Positions 8,729 to 16,896 of a DNA stretch of 64,000 nucleotides are shown here, piece by piece (the stretch's first letter is position 1; the number at the start of each line of letters is the position of its first letter). The notes under the pieces are model-generated. The model was not told the origin of the DNA and did no database searches. It saw nothing but the letters and a program-made list of their open reading frames with translations. A program made the position numbers and the translations under genes. The DNA comes from Bradyrhizobium ontarionense (GTDB lineage: Bacteria > Pseudomonadota > Alphaproteobacteria > Rhizobiales > Xanthobacteraceae), in NCBI RefSeq assembly GCF_021088345.1, contig NZ_CP088156.1:1612001-1676000 (forward strand), read 5' to 3'.

Positions 8729-9110
8729 TCGTCACCTCTTCTGCTGCGGCGGCGCGGGAACTTAGGTTAGCGCTGCCTTATCGAGGTCAACCTAGCTGGC
8801 GGTCTGTTGGAAAGTGGTTTGCCTGGGATGCCAAGTTTTCTCGAAAAGCTCGGCGCAACTCGTCGGCAAATTGCTGCGCAAAATGCTGCAAACAGGATTC
8901 AAAAAGATCGGCAGGCGCCGAGCAATACTCGCGCTGATTGCATGAGATGCCACCGCTCTTTGATAGTTGCGGATCGAAGCGTTCGGAATCAATGGTTTCC
9001 GCTTCCGCTGCGAACACTTATCGAAACGATAAGAAACCTTCTCAAATTTGAGATCATCTCTCCCTAACACGTCCCCACCGCGGCCATCGGCCGCTCGAGG
9101 TGGGAACGAG
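8729..9110. other. Intergenic region upstream of the phosphoesterase
   Basis: About 380 bp between the divergent diguanylate cyclase and phosphoesterase genes, less GC-rich than its surroundings from about 8940 on. It carries two palindromes near its right end (9017-9033 and 9041-9052) but no credible gene. Confidence 0.5.
9017..9052 (+). promoter_or_regulatory. Two adjacent palindromes, candidate operators
   Basis: CTTATCG-AAA-CGATAAG (9017-9033) is a perfect 7-bp inverted repeat, and CTCAAATTTGAG (9041-9052) is a perfect 12-bp palindrome 7 bases further on. Both lie 59-94 bases upstream of the phosphoesterase start. Neither is followed by a T-run, so operator sites are likelier than terminators. 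The regulator is unknown. Confidence 0.45.
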
Positions 9111-11210
9111 ATGTCTTTCGACGACGATTCTTCGAACAACAAGCCGGCTTCAGGCCATCATCCGTCGCGCGGTCCGGAGCCGATGCAGGGCGTGGATCGC
9201 CGCACGCTGCTGCGCAACGCGATGGGGGTGTCCGCGCTAGGCCTCGGCGCCAGCCTGCTGCCCGGCCAGGCGGCGCACGCGCACTGGCGCATGCATCATC
9301 ACCATCACCACGTCACGACCAGCTTCGCGCTCGCCGTCCTGCCGGACACGCAGTTCTATTCGCGTTATGCGACGTCGGAGGAAGGTCAAGCCTATCAGCG
9401 CCAATATGGCAGCACGCCCTACCCGGCGCAGACACAGTTCATCGTCGACAACGCCGCGAAATACCACATCCCGTTCACCATCCATCTCGGCGACGTGGTG
9501 GACCAGTCCAAGCATCCGCAGCAATGGGCCGTCGCCGATGCCGCGATGAAGCTGCTGGAGAACGCCGGCAGGCCGTATTCGGTGCTGGCCGGCAATCACG
9601 ACGTGCTGTCGGCGCTGGAGTTCGAAAGCGCGGCGAGCCAGAGCGCGGGCACCGATGCCCAGCGCGGCACGTCCGAGCCTTATCTCACGTGGTTTCCGGC
9701 GAGCCGTGCCGCCAAGCAGCGGACCTTCCTGGAGCGTCATCCGAGCGGCTGGCACGAGGCGCATGTGTTCCAGGCCTGCGGCGTCAGCTTCATGGTGCTA
9801 TCGCTGTCGTGGCGCGCCTCCGACGACGCCATCGCCTGGGCGCACAGCATGATCGCGCGCCACCCGATGCTGCCGGTGATCCTGGCCAATCATCAGCTTC
9901 TGAACATCGCCAATGACGGCGTCAGCCCGCTCGAGGTCGCCTACGGCCAGTATCTCTGGGACAAGCTGATCCGCAGCAACGACCAGATCTTCATGACCCT
10001 GAACGGCCACTACCACGGTGGCGCGCTGCTGACGAAGATCAACGACTTCCACAACCCGGTCTTCGAGATGGTCGTCGACTACCAGATGGCCTATCAGGGC
10101 GGCAACGGCCTGATGCGGCTCTATGAGTTCGACTTCACCCGCAACAAGATCGACGTCGCCTCGTTCTCGCCCTGGGTGGTGGAGAAGCCGAAGGACAGCC
10201 TGAAGCAGTTCGACCGCGCCTGGCTGACCGAGGACAACCACGAATTCACCATCGATATCGACTTCCAGCGCCGGTTCTCGCGCTTCACCCACTTCTGCCA
10301 CCTCCCGGCTTTCGCCGGCACGCCGATCCTGCCGCGGGTGAAGCAGGATCTCTACGCCAACTACACTGAAGCGCCCGAGCCGGTGGTGGTGCCGCCCGCG
10401 AACGCGCAGGACTATCCGCTGGTGGCCGAGACCGTCGCACATTGGCGGATCGACACCAACGCGATCGGCAAGGCCGTTGCCGCCGGCACGGCGCTGTCGG
10501 ATCTCACCACGGCGAACCCGATGCAGCGCGCCTCGCTCGCCGGCGCAGCTCAGGTCGCCGACGTCGTCTTCACCGCCGACAAGCATCGCCTGTCCTCGGC
10601 ACCGGGCAGCGTGCAGTTCCTCAACACGACCAAGCAGGGCGCCGGCCGTTTCAGCTGGTTCACCACTGCGGCCAACGCGCCGATCAACGCGGCGACCTTC
10701 GCGGCGGGTTATACGGTCGAAGCCTTCATCAAGATCGATCCGAACTGGAAGGCGGCCGATCACGCCTGGTGCAACATCCTCACCCGCTTCGGCAACCGCG
10801 GCTGGCTGCCCGGCTATGCCGGCGGCGATCCGGAATCGCCGCCGATCCTGTTCGCGATCTCGAACCTGCGCGAGGTGCAGTGGGAGATCGTGCCGGCGAG
10901 TTCGACCGCGCAGCCGCAGACCGACTGGTCCGGCGAGATCATGCTCGACACCTGGTATCACCTCGCCATCGTCAATGATCCCAGCGACAATTCGACCGTG
11001 CTCTACATCGAAGGCGCGCCGGTGGTGCGCAGCGTGATCGGCGGCAATGGCATCGCATCGACGGCGGCGAGCCAGCCTTGGGCGCTCGGCTGCGGCTGGT
11101 GGGATCGTTCGCCGTCGGACGGCTTCATCGGCAGCGTCGGCGAGGTCCGCGTCGTGTCGAAGCCGCTTTCGCCGGACAAATGGCTGACGGCCCGCCGCGC
11201 CAGCGCCTGA
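9111..11210 (+). CDS. Tat-exported metallophosphoesterase with C-terminal LamG-like domain
   Basis: A 699-residue protein. A twin-arginine signal (DRRTLLRNAMG, Arg30-Arg31) ends near AHA at residues 55-57. Immediately after lies a natural MHHHHHH tract (residues 61-67). The calcineurin-like phosphoesterase core follows: LPDTQ (Asp79), HLGDVVDQ, GNHD and NGHYHGG, giving a complete dinuclear metal set. The C-terminal 220 residues look like a concanavalin/LamG beta-sandwich (SVQFLN, TVEAFIKI, WYHLAIV, IGSVGEVRV), which often binds carbohydrate. Substrate is unknown. The ATG at 9111 follows AGGTGGGAACGAG; an upstream ATG at 9048 falls inside the palindromic region. Confidence 0.85.
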   Translation: MSFDDDSSNNKPASGHHPSRGPEPMQGVDRRTLLRNAMGVSALGLGASLLPGQAAHAHWRMHHHHHHVTTSFALAVLPDTQFYSRYATSEEGQAYQRQYGSTPYPAQTQFIVDNAAKYHIPFTIHLGDVVDQSKHPQQWAVADAAMKLLENAGRPYSVLAGNHDVLSALEFESAASQSAGTDAQRGTSEPYLTWFPASRAAKQRTFLERHPSGWHEAHVFQACGVSFMVLSLSWRASDDAIAWAHSMIARHPMLPVILANHQLLNIANDGVSPLEVAYGQYLWDKLIRSNDQIFMTLNGHYHGGALLTKINDFHNPVFEMVVDYQMAYQGGNGLMRLYEFDFTRNKIDVASFSPWVVEKPKDSLKQFDRAWLTEDNHEFTIDIDFQRRFSRFTHFCHLPAFAGTPILPRVKQDLYANYTEAPEPVVVPPANAQDYPLVAETVAHWRIDTNAIGKAVAAGTALSDLTTANPMQRASLAGAAQVADVVFTADKHRLSSAPGSVQFLNTTKQGAGRFSWFTTAANAPINAATFAAGYTVEAFIKIDPNWKAADHAWCNILTRFGNRGWLPGYAGGDPESPPILFAISNLREVQWEIVPASSTAQPQTDWSGEIMLDTWYHLAIVNDPSDNSTVLYIEGAPVVRSVIGGNGIASTAASQPWALGCGWWDRSPSDGFIGSVGEVRVVSKPLSPDKWLTARRASA

Positions 11211-11225
11211 TCCACAAAACGCCCC

Positions 11226-11257
11226 CAAACAAAACGGGCGCCCGTGAGGGCGCCCGT
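11226..11257 (-). terminator. Terminator of the rplM-rpsI operon
   Basis: ACGGGCGCCC-GTGA-GGGCGCCCGT is a perfect 10-bp stem with a 4-base loop at 11234-11257. Read on the minus strand the stem is followed by TTTTGTTT. It lies 46 bases beyond the rpsI stop codon. The plus-strand side has no T-run, so it mainly serves rpsI. Confidence 0.85.
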
Positions 11258-11302
11258 TCGTATTGAAGACCAATGAGTACGGCCGCAGCCGAACCCAGGA
11301 GA

Positions 11303-11785
11303 TCAGCGCTTCGAGAACTGGAAGGAGCGGCGGGCCTTGGCCTTGCCGTACTTCTTACGCTCGACGACGCGCGAGTCGCGGGTCAGGAAGCCGCCCTTCT
11401 TGAGGACGCCGCGCAGCTCCGGCTCGAAATTCGTCAGCGCCTTGGAGATGCCGTGGCGCACCGCGCCGGCCTGGCCGGACAGGCCGCCGCCGGCGACCGT
11501 GCAGATCACGTCGTACTGGCCGTTGCGGGCAGCGGCGACGATCGGCTGCTGGATCATCATGCGCAGCACCGGACGGGCGAAGTAGACCTCGATGTCGCGG
11601 GTGTTGACGGTGACCTTGCCGGAGCCCGGCTTGATCCAGACGCGGGCGACCGCGTCCTTGCGCTTGCCGGTGGCATAGGCGCGACCGAACTTGTCGACCT
11701 TCTTCTCATACTTCGGAGCGTCCGGAGCGGTGACGGCGCCCTTGAGCTGCGACAGCTGGTCGAGAGACTGGATGCTTTCGGCCAT
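11303..11785 (-). CDS. rpsI: 30S ribosomal protein S9
   Basis: A 160-residue protein whose C-terminal 130 residues are textbook S9: [14 protein letters not shown], the glycine-rich [15 protein letters not shown], the conserved [14 protein letters not shown], and the C-terminal SKR tail that reaches the P-site tRNA. The roughly 30-residue N-terminal extension is usual in Alphaproteobacteria. It follows rplM with one base between the genes, the standard L13-S9 operon. Confidence 0.98.
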   Translation of the reverse strand: MAESIQSLDQLSQLKGAVTAPDAPKYEKKVDKFGRAYATGKRKDAVARVWIKPGSGKVTVNTRDIEVYFARPVLRMMIQQPIVAAARNGQYDVICTVAGGGLSGQAGAVRHGISKALTNFEPELRGVLKKGGFLTRDSRVVERKKYGKAKARRSFQFSKR

Positions 11786-11786
11786 C

Positions 11787-12251
11787 TTATGCAGCCCTCG
11801 TGTTCTTGCGGTTCAACTTGGCAATGTCGAGCTTCTCGGGGCTCTGCGCCTCGTGCGGATGATCGGGGCCGCCATAGACACGCAGATTGCCCATCTGCAC
11901 CCGGCCGAGCGGCCCGCGCGGGATCATGCGCTCGACAGCCTTCTCGAGCACGCGCTCGGGGAAACGGCCTTCGAGGATCTGGCGCGCGGTGTGGCTCTTC
12001 ACATGACCGACATAGCCGGTGTGCTTGTGATAGACCTTCTGCTCGCGCTTGCGGCCGGTCAGCACGGCATGTGCCGCGTTGACGATGATGACGTTGTCGC
12101 CGCAGTCGACGTGGGGCGTGAAGATCGGGAGGTGCTTGCCGCGCAGGCGCATGGCGACCAGCGAGGCGAGACGGCCGACCACCAGACCCTTGGCGTCGAT
12201 CACGACCCACTTCTTCTGGACCTCGGCGGGCTTTGCCGAAAAGGTTTTCAT
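11787..12251 (-). CDS. rplM: 50S ribosomal protein L13
   Basis: A 154-residue L13 protein, the normal length. Diagnostic segments: [16 protein letters not shown] near the start, [28 protein letters not shown] and [17 protein letters not shown] at 12251 is taken as the start because it matches the alphaproteobacterial family; a 12-codon upstream extension is not conserved in L13. It is the first gene of the rplM-rpsI operon. Confidence 0.98.
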   Translation of the reverse strand: MKTFSAKPAEVQKKWVVIDAKGLVVGRLASLVAMRLRGKHLPIFTPHVDCGDNVIIVNAAHAVLTGRKREQKVYHKHTGYVGHVKSHTARQILEGRFPERVLEKAVERMIPRGPLGRVQMGNLRVYGGPDHPHEAQSPEKLDIAKLNRKNTRAA

Positions 12252-12308
12252 GAGAGATATCCGTGAAAGGGAGATTGCAGCGCGCAAGACGCACCGAACT
12301 GGACGCAG

Positions 12309-12337
12309 CTTCTAGAGAAGCCGCCCGCGTTCGTCAA
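12309..12337 (-). promoter_or_regulatory. Sigma-70-type promoter of rplM-rpsI
   Basis: On the minus strand TTGACG (12337-12332) and TAGAAG (12314-12309) are 17 bases apart. They lie about 58 bases upstream of the rplM start, as expected for a ribosomal-protein promoter. The flanking 12340-12410 region is strongly AT-rich, which may act as an UP-like segment. Confidence 0.55.
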
Positions 12338-12409
12338 CGCCATCAATGCAAAATTATATAAATTAAAACATAGGCTTATAAATATGGTGCTATATTACCC
12401 TCAAAATCC

Positions 12410-12838
12410 TCACGTGTTCGGAATGGAATAGGTCGCCGTCACATGGGCGATCGGATCGGGCGATTCCCCTGACAGCAGCGTGACTTCCCCGACCGCCAGC
12501 CGCTTGCCGAGCTTGAGCAGCCGCGCCTCGGCGAGCACGTCGGCACCGGCAGCACCCTTGCGCAGGAAGTTGATGTTGAGATTGGTGGTCACGGCGAGCC
12601 CGACCGGGCCGATCGCCGACAGCAGCACCACGTACATCGCGAAATCCGCCAGCGCCATCAGCGTCGGCCCGGACACCGTACCGCCCGGACGCAGCATGCG
12701 CTCGTCGAAGCGCTGGCGCATCCGGCAGCTCTTGCCGTCGGCGCTCTCGATCGAGATGTCACCGTCGGTGCGGAACGCCTGCGGAAATTCCGCGTGCAGG
12801 AACGCTTCGAGTTCCGCGATGGTCATCTTCGCCGTCAT
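12410..12838 (-). CDS. PaaI-family hotdog thioesterase
   Basis: A 142-residue hotdog-fold protein. The core has the PaaI/YbgC-like pattern: RPGGTVSGPTLMALADFAMY (helix and catalytic Asp) and LAVTTNLNINFLRKG. Such enzymes hydrolyse acyl-CoA thioesters, commonly aryl- or medium-chain acyl-CoA, to free acid and CoA in the cytoplasm. It is transcribed divergently from an enoyl-CoA hydratase gene 70 bp away, consistent with a shared role in acyl-CoA metabolism. Confidence 0.85.
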   Translation of the reverse strand: MTAKMTIAELEAFLHAEFPQAFRTDGDISIESADGKSCRMRQRFDERMLRPGGTVSGPTLMALADFAMYVVLLSAIGPVGLAVTTNLNINFLRKGAAGADVLAEARLLKLGKRLAVGEVTLLSGESPDPIAHVTATYSIPNT

Positions 12839-12908
12839 GTCTCCCCCTGCTCTCGGCTATCAGCATCTGTTACATTAGCCGCAACGACGCGCCCATACGG
12901 AAATCGCA

Positions 12909-13730
12909 ATGCCTGCTTCTGCCCTCGCCAATGCTGCCGACGCGCCGATCCTGCTGCGCGAGATGGCGGGCCCCGTCGCCGTGCTGACGCTCAATCGCCC
13001 GGCGCAGCGCAACAGCCTGTCGGAGGCACTGATCGCCGAGCTGCACCAGGCGCTGGCCGAGATCGGCGCCGACGCATCGGTGCGCGCCGTCGTCATCGCC
13101 GCCAGTGGGCCGGCCTTCTGTGCCGGCCATGATCTGAAGGAACTCACCGCACGTCGCAGCGATGCCGATCGCGGCCGCGCCTTCTTCGCCAAACTGATGA
13201 ACGCCTGCAGCGCGATGATGCAGGCCATCGTGCATCTGCCGAAGCCGGTCGTCGCCTCCGTGCAGGGCGTCGCCACCGCGGCCGGCTGCCAGCTGGTCGC
13301 GAGCTGCGATCTCGCCGTTGCCTCCGAGGCGGCAGCCTTCGCCACGCCCGGCGTCGACATCGGCCTGTTCTGCTCGACGCCGATGGTGGCGCTGTCGCGC
13401 AACGTGCCCCGCAAGCAGGCGATGGAGATGCTGCTGACCGGCGAACCGGTTCCGGCCGCGCGCGCCCGTGACATGGGGCTGGTCAATCAGGTCGTGGCCC
13501 ATGGAACCGAACATGACGCGGCGATTGCGCTGGCACAACGAGTCGCGCGCAAATCCGCCCATACGATCAAGCTCGGCAAGGAGGCGTTCTACCGCCAAGC
13601 CGAGATGAGCCTTGCCGACGCCTATCGTTATGCGGCAGAGGTGATGACCGAGAACATGATGGCCCGCGACGCGGAAGAAGGCATCAAGGCCTTCATCGAG
13701 AAGCGCGCACCGAATTGGCGGGATGAGTGA
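12909..13730 (+). CDS. Enoyl-CoA hydratase/isomerase (crotonase family)
   Basis: A 273-residue crotonase-fold protein. FCAGHDLKEL (oxyanion hole) is near residue 75, GVATAAGCQLVASCDLAVAS near 118-137 and FATPGVDIGLFC follows. Gly-Cys-Gln occupies the place where classical hydratases have a catalytic Glu, a pattern also found in ECHDC3-like members, so hydratase activity should not be assumed. Divergent from the PaaI thioesterase gene. The stop is followed by two palindromic repeat elements. Confidence 0.85.
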   Translation: MPASALANAADAPILLREMAGPVAVLTLNRPAQRNSLSEALIAELHQALAEIGADASVRAVVIAASGPAFCAGHDLKELTARRSDADRGRAFFAKLMNACSAMMQAIVHLPKPVVASVQGVATAAGCQLVASCDLAVASEAAAFATPGVDIGLFCSTPMVALSRNVPRKQAMEMLLTGEPVPAARARDMGLVNQVVAHGTEHDAAIALAQRVARKSAHTIKLGKEAFYRQAEMSLADAYRYAAEVMTENMMARDAEEGIKAFIEKRAPNWRDE

Positions 13731-13746
13731 CGCCCGTCCCGCTCCC

Positions 13747-13827
13747 GTCATTGCGAGCGAAGCGAAGCAATCCAGAGCAACCCAAGAAACTCTGGATTGC
13801 TTCGGAGCTATCGCTCCTCGCAATGAC
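13747..13827. repeat. Palindromic intergenic repeat, family 1, copy a
   Basis: Starts GTCATTGCGAGCGAAGCGAA, has a CCAGAG/CTCTGG inner stem, and ends CTCCTCGCAATGAC, so the ends are inverted. Other copies lie at 19377-19479 and 31540-31619. This is a REP-like family frequent in Bradyrhizobium; in one frame it gives the false peptide LRAKRSNP. Confidence 0.85.
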
Positions 13828-13840
13828 TAAAATTGGCTCC

Positions 13841-13934
13841 GTCATTCCGGGGCGCCCGCAGGGCGAGCCCGGAATCCATACTCCCGATCGTGGTTATGGA
13901 TTCCGGGCTCGTGCTGCGCACGCCCCGGAATGAC
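13841..13934. repeat. Palindromic intergenic repeat, family 2, copy a
   Basis: Begins GTCATTCCGGGGCGCCCGCA and ends GCGCACGCCCCGGAATGAC, with an inner GGAATCCAT/ATGGATTCC stem. A second copy is at 19204-19304. It abuts the family 1 element, and the same pairing recurs near 19.2-19.5 kb. Confidence 0.85.
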
Positions 13935-13958
13935 AACAACTAATAGAAACGTCCGCCA

Positions 13959-14543
13959 ATGAATCACGACAGCTATCCCGACGACTACATCCGCGGCATC
14001 CTCAACGGCGTGAAGGTGATCGCGATGGTCGGCGCCTCGCCCTCGGAAGTGCGGCCGAGCTTCTTCGCCTTCAAATATCTGGTGCAGCGCGGCTACGACA
14101 TGATCCCGGTCAACCCCGGCCATGTCGGCAAGAGCCTGATGGGCCGGCCCTTCGTGGCCTCGCTCGCCGACATCTGCCGCCCGATCGACATGGTCGACAT
14201 TTTCCGGAGTTCGCAGCACATCATGCCCGTCGTCGACGAGGCCCTGGGGCTGTCGCCGCTGCCGAAGGTGATCTGGATGCAGCTCGGCGCGCGCGACGAT
14301 GCTGCGGCTGAAAAGGCCGAGGCCGCCGGGCTGAAGGTGGTCATGAACCGCTGCCCCAAGATCGAATATGGCCGGCTGTCGTCGGAGATCTCCTGGATGG
14401 GCGTCAATTCGCGCACCATCAGCGCCAAGCGCGCGCCGATCCCGACCCAGGGCATGCGATTGTCTCTCAACCGCACCACCGTTGGTGGCGGCGCCACGGC
14501 GGCCGCCGACCGCGCCGCGAAGGACAGAAGCGACCCGTCCTGA
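13959..14543 (+). CDS. CoA-binding domain protein (YccU-like)
   Basis: A 194-residue protein with a single Rossmann-type CoA-binding domain: VKVIAMVGASPSEVRPSFF (nucleotide loop) near residues 18-36, GYDMIPVNPGH and PIDMVDIFR. It matches the stand-alone succinyl-CoA-ligase-like CoA-binding proteins, whose function is not settled. The C-terminal 50 residues are basic and low in complexity. It precedes the O-acetylhomoserine sulfhydrylase gene by 226 bp in the same direction; this pairing suggests but does not prove a metabolic link. Confidence 0.85.
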   Translation: MNHDSYPDDYIRGILNGVKVIAMVGASPSEVRPSFFAFKYLVQRGYDMIPVNPGHVGKSLMGRPFVASLADICRPIDMVDIFRSSQHIMPVVDEALGLSPLPKVIWMQLGARDDAAAEKAEAAGLKVVMNRCPKIEYGRLSSEISWMGVNSRTISAKRAPIPTQGMRLSLNRTTVGGGATAAADRAAKDRSDPS

Positions 14544-14562
14544 CGCATCTGCGAAAGGATCG

Positions 14563-14677
14563 TGTCGCCACAGTGGCCCGACACAGCAACGCATTTCAAA
14601 TCCGAGCGATTGTCGCCGGGTGCCTTGACGGCATCATGGCCGGTGGCAAATGTCCTCCGCCGGGATGACGCGGAGGC
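14563..14677 (+). promoter_or_regulatory. Structured leader upstream of the sulfhydrylase gene
   Basis: Three stems can be drawn: GTGTCG-CCAC/GTGG-CGACAC (14563-14585), TGCC/GGCA at about 14622-14634 enclosed by CATTT/AAATG, and CCTCCGC/GCGGAGG (14655-14677, 9-base loop). It ends about 90 bases before the start codon. I looked for the SAM-II core (GCTAAA with the upstream pseudoknot pattern) and did not find it. The first hairpin could simply terminate the upstream gene, though it lacks a T-run. Confidence 0.35.
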
Positions 14678-14769
14678 GCACAACGGCGCGCTATCGACAC
14701 CGTCTCCCATCATCGATCCCTGCGTCAGCCGGCGCCGCTGCGCAACCGATCAAGACAAGAGGAAACATC

Positions 14770-16053
14770 ATGACCGATCGTGCCCCGGGTTTCGCCACCC
14801 TCGCCATTCACGCCGGCGCGCAGCCCGACCCGACCACCGGCGCGCGCGCGACGCCGATCTATCAGACGACATCGTTCGTCTTCAACGATGCCGACCACGC
14901 CGCCTCGTTGTTCGGGCTGCAGGCGTTCGGCAACATCTACACCCGCATCGGCAATCCGACCAATGCGGTGCTGGAGGAACGCGTCGCAGCCCTCGAGGGC
15001 GGCACCGCCGCACTCGCGGTCGCCTCGGGCCATGCCGCGCAGGTGGTGGCGCTGCAGCAGCTGCTGTCGCCCGGCGACGAGTTCATCGCCGCGCGAAAAC
15101 TCTACGGCGGCTCGATCAACCAGTTCACGCACGCCTTCAAGAGCTTCGGCTGGAACGTGGTGTGGGCCGACACCGATGACGTCTCCACCTTCGAAGCCGC
15201 GGTGACGCCGCGCACCAAGGCGATCTTCATCGAATCGCTCGCCAATCCCAGTGGCTCCGTCACCGACATCGAGGCGATCGCGCAGGTGGCGCGTAAGGCC
15301 GGTGTGCCCCTGATCGTCGACAACACGCTGGCGACGCCCTATCTGATCCGCCCGATCGATCACGGCGCCGACATCGTGCTGCACTCGCTGACCAAGTTCT
15401 TGGGCGGCCACGGCAACTCGATCGGCGGCATCATTGTCGATGCCGGCACCTTCGACTGGGCCGGCAGCGGCGACAAATATCCGATGCTGACGGCGCCGCG
15501 CCCGGAATATCACGGCATCAAGCTCCAGGAGACGTTCGGCAACTTCGCCTTCGCGATCGCCTGCCGCGTGCTGGGCTTGCGCGATCTCGGACCTGCGCTG
15601 TCGCCGTTCAATGCGTTCCTGATCCTGACGGGCATCGAGACCTTGCCGCTGCGCGTGCAGAAGCACAGCGACAATGCCAAGGCCGTCGCCGACTATCTCA
15701 GCCGCCATCCCGCGGTCGCCGCGGTGAGCTATGCCGGCCTGCCGGAGGACAAGTACTACACGCTCGCCCGCAAATACTGCCCGAAGGGCGCCGGCGCCGT
15801 GTTCACCTTCTCGCTGAAGGGCGGCTACGACGCCGGCGTCAAGCTGGTGTCGAACCTGAAGCTGTTCTCGCATCTGGCCAATGTCGGCGACACCCGCTCG
15901 CTGGTGATCCACCCGGCCTCGACCACGCACAGCCAGCTCGACGATGCCGCGAAGATCAAGGCCGGCGCCGGTCCCGACATCGTCCGCATCTCGGTCGGCA
16001 TCGAGGACAAGGAAGACCTGATCGCCGACCTCGAGCAGGCGCTGGGCGCGTAA
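14770..16053 (+). CDS. metY: O-acetylhomoserine aminocarboxypropyltransferase (sulfhydrylase)
   Basis: A 427-residue PLP enzyme of the Cys/Met metabolism family. Seen: YTRIGNPTNAVLEERVAALE near residue 57, the SGHAAQ phosphate-binding region, and the PLP lysine in HSLTKFLGG (Lys209). Length and the NYHGIKL-type segment fit the O-acetylhomoserine branch rather than cystathionine synthases. It makes homocysteine from O-acetylhomoserine and sulfide in methionine synthesis. The start follows AGAGGAAACATC; an in-frame ATG at 14650 lies inside the structured leader. O-succinylhomoserine as substrate cannot be excluded. Confidence 0.88.
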   Translation: MTDRAPGFATLAIHAGAQPDPTTGARATPIYQTTSFVFNDADHAASLFGLQAFGNIYTRIGNPTNAVLEERVAALEGGTAALAVASGHAAQVVALQQLLSPGDEFIAARKLYGGSINQFTHAFKSFGWNVVWADTDDVSTFEAAVTPRTKAIFIESLANPSGSVTDIEAIAQVARKAGVPLIVDNTLATPYLIRPIDHGADIVLHSLTKFLGGHGNSIGGIIVDAGTFDWAGSGDKYPMLTAPRPEYHGIKLQETFGNFAFAIACRVLGLRDLGPALSPFNAFLILTGIETLPLRVQKHSDNAKAVADYLSRHPAVAAVSYAGLPEDKYYTLARKYCPKGAGAVFTFSLKGGYDAGVKLVSNLKLFSHLANVGDTRSLVIHPASTTHSQLDDAAKIKAGAGPDIVRISVGIEDKEDLIADLEQALGA

Positions 16054-16121
16054 GGCGAGATCAGCCCCGCTGATCGTGCAGCGAGTCGGGTCCGCAACTA
16101 TGCGAGCTCGTCTCTATCAAC

Positions 16122-16240
16122 GTCATGGCCGGGCTTGACCCGGCCACCCACGTCTTTGCCTTGGAAGGACGACGTGGATGCGCGGGCCTTCCGCGCCGAA
16201 GGGGCTTCTGCCCCGCAGGCGGGACAAGCCCGCGCATGAC
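16122..16240. repeat. Palindromic intergenic repeat, family 3
   Basis: Opens with GTCATGGCCGGGCTTGACCC, has an ACGTC/GACGT inner stem, and closes with GGGACAAGCCCGCGCATGAC. Arms are inverted relative to each other. No second copy is seen in this window; the layout matches REP-like elements of the genus. Confidence 0.75.
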
Positions 16241-16285
16241 GAAGTCACTGAGACCCGAAGACGACAATCAACGCCTCAAGAAAAC

Positions 16286-16327
16286 AAAGAGAGCGCGGGC
16301 GGCCCCCCAGCCTTCCGCGCTCTCTTT
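16286..16327 (+). terminator. Rho-independent terminator after metY
   Basis: AAAGAGAGCGCGG and CCGCGCTCTCTTT are perfect 13-bp arms around a 16-base loop. The arm itself ends in CTTT, then CGT. It is symmetrical, so it can also end minus-strand transcripts such as that of the small gene at 16385-16579. Confidence 0.8.
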
Positions 16328-16384
16328 CGTCCCACGGCCGGGCCGTTTCCGGCTTCTCGGACCGCGCCCTCGTTGACTCCTGAT

Positions 16385-16579
16385 CTATCTCAGCAGCACC
16401 AGCAGGCTCTCATAGGCGTGGCTGGCGAGCGGAAGCTCGGACTTCGCAATCAGCCGGCGCGCCGATAGCGCCTGGCGACGGGCGGCATCCTCATCGATGG
16501 TGGCAAGTGCAGAGGTCGTTGAGCCGATTCGTGACAGCAGCGTTTGGCGGGCGCGCGCCGAAAACACGATGACCGACAT
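16385..16579 (-). CDS. Small hypothetical protein, 64 residues
   Basis: A 64-residue protein starting MSVIVFSARARQTLLSRIG, mostly helical by composition (many Ala, Leu, Arg), with no membrane segment or signal peptide. AGAAGGG lies about 8 bases upstream of the ATG, which is the main evidence for translation. A longer in-frame reading to 16690 lacks a site. The gene ends 57 bp from the symmetrical terminator after metY. I do not recognise a family. Confidence 0.55.
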   Translation of the reverse strand: MSVIVFSARARQTLLSRIGSTTSALATIDEDAARRQALSARRLIAKSELPLASHAYESLLVLLR

Positions 16580-16707
16580 GCTCGAACCCTTCTGGTCTGA
16601 GACTCTGATGAAATGCAGCAGAGATTTTCCTGTCGGACGCAGCTTTGCGGCTCGCATCCGGCCAGCCTTCAAAATCGCCGGCGGCCGCAAGCTTGCGCCA
16701 GCAGAAC

Positions 16708-16782
16708 TTAACGAAAGCTGAAAAAACCCGTCCTTCTACGGGTGATTGCAGTCGACTTTAGGCGAATGGAAGCTTTCGTTAA
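16708..16782. other. Nested inverted repeats with a minus-strand terminator
   Basis: TTAACGAAAGCT (16708-16719) and AGCTTTCGTTAA (16771-16782) are perfect 12-bp inverted arms. Inside lies ACCCGT-CCTTCT-ACGGGT (16726-16743), which on the minus strand is followed by six T. That is a complete terminator pointing leftward although no minus-strand gene lies directly to its right. This could be the end of an sRNA or a small mobile palindrome. Confidence 0.5.
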
Positions 16783-16896
16783 CCATACTGCGGCCATCCT
16801 GCCGCCCATGGAATCGCGCGGCGGCCGGATGCCGTCGTCAGTGCCGTCGTCGAACGGCCGCACGCGAGCCGCCCAACCGAAGACAAGGAGAGCAGG

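Noticed and set aside
13747..13934. CRISPR-like repeat array
   Set aside because: The repeats are inverted palindromes of unequal length with no regular spacers and no cas genes nearby.
14544..14769. SAM-II riboswitch upstream of the sulfhydrylase gene
   Set aside because: The conserved GCTAAA and pseudoknot pattern are not present; only a generic structured leader is reported.
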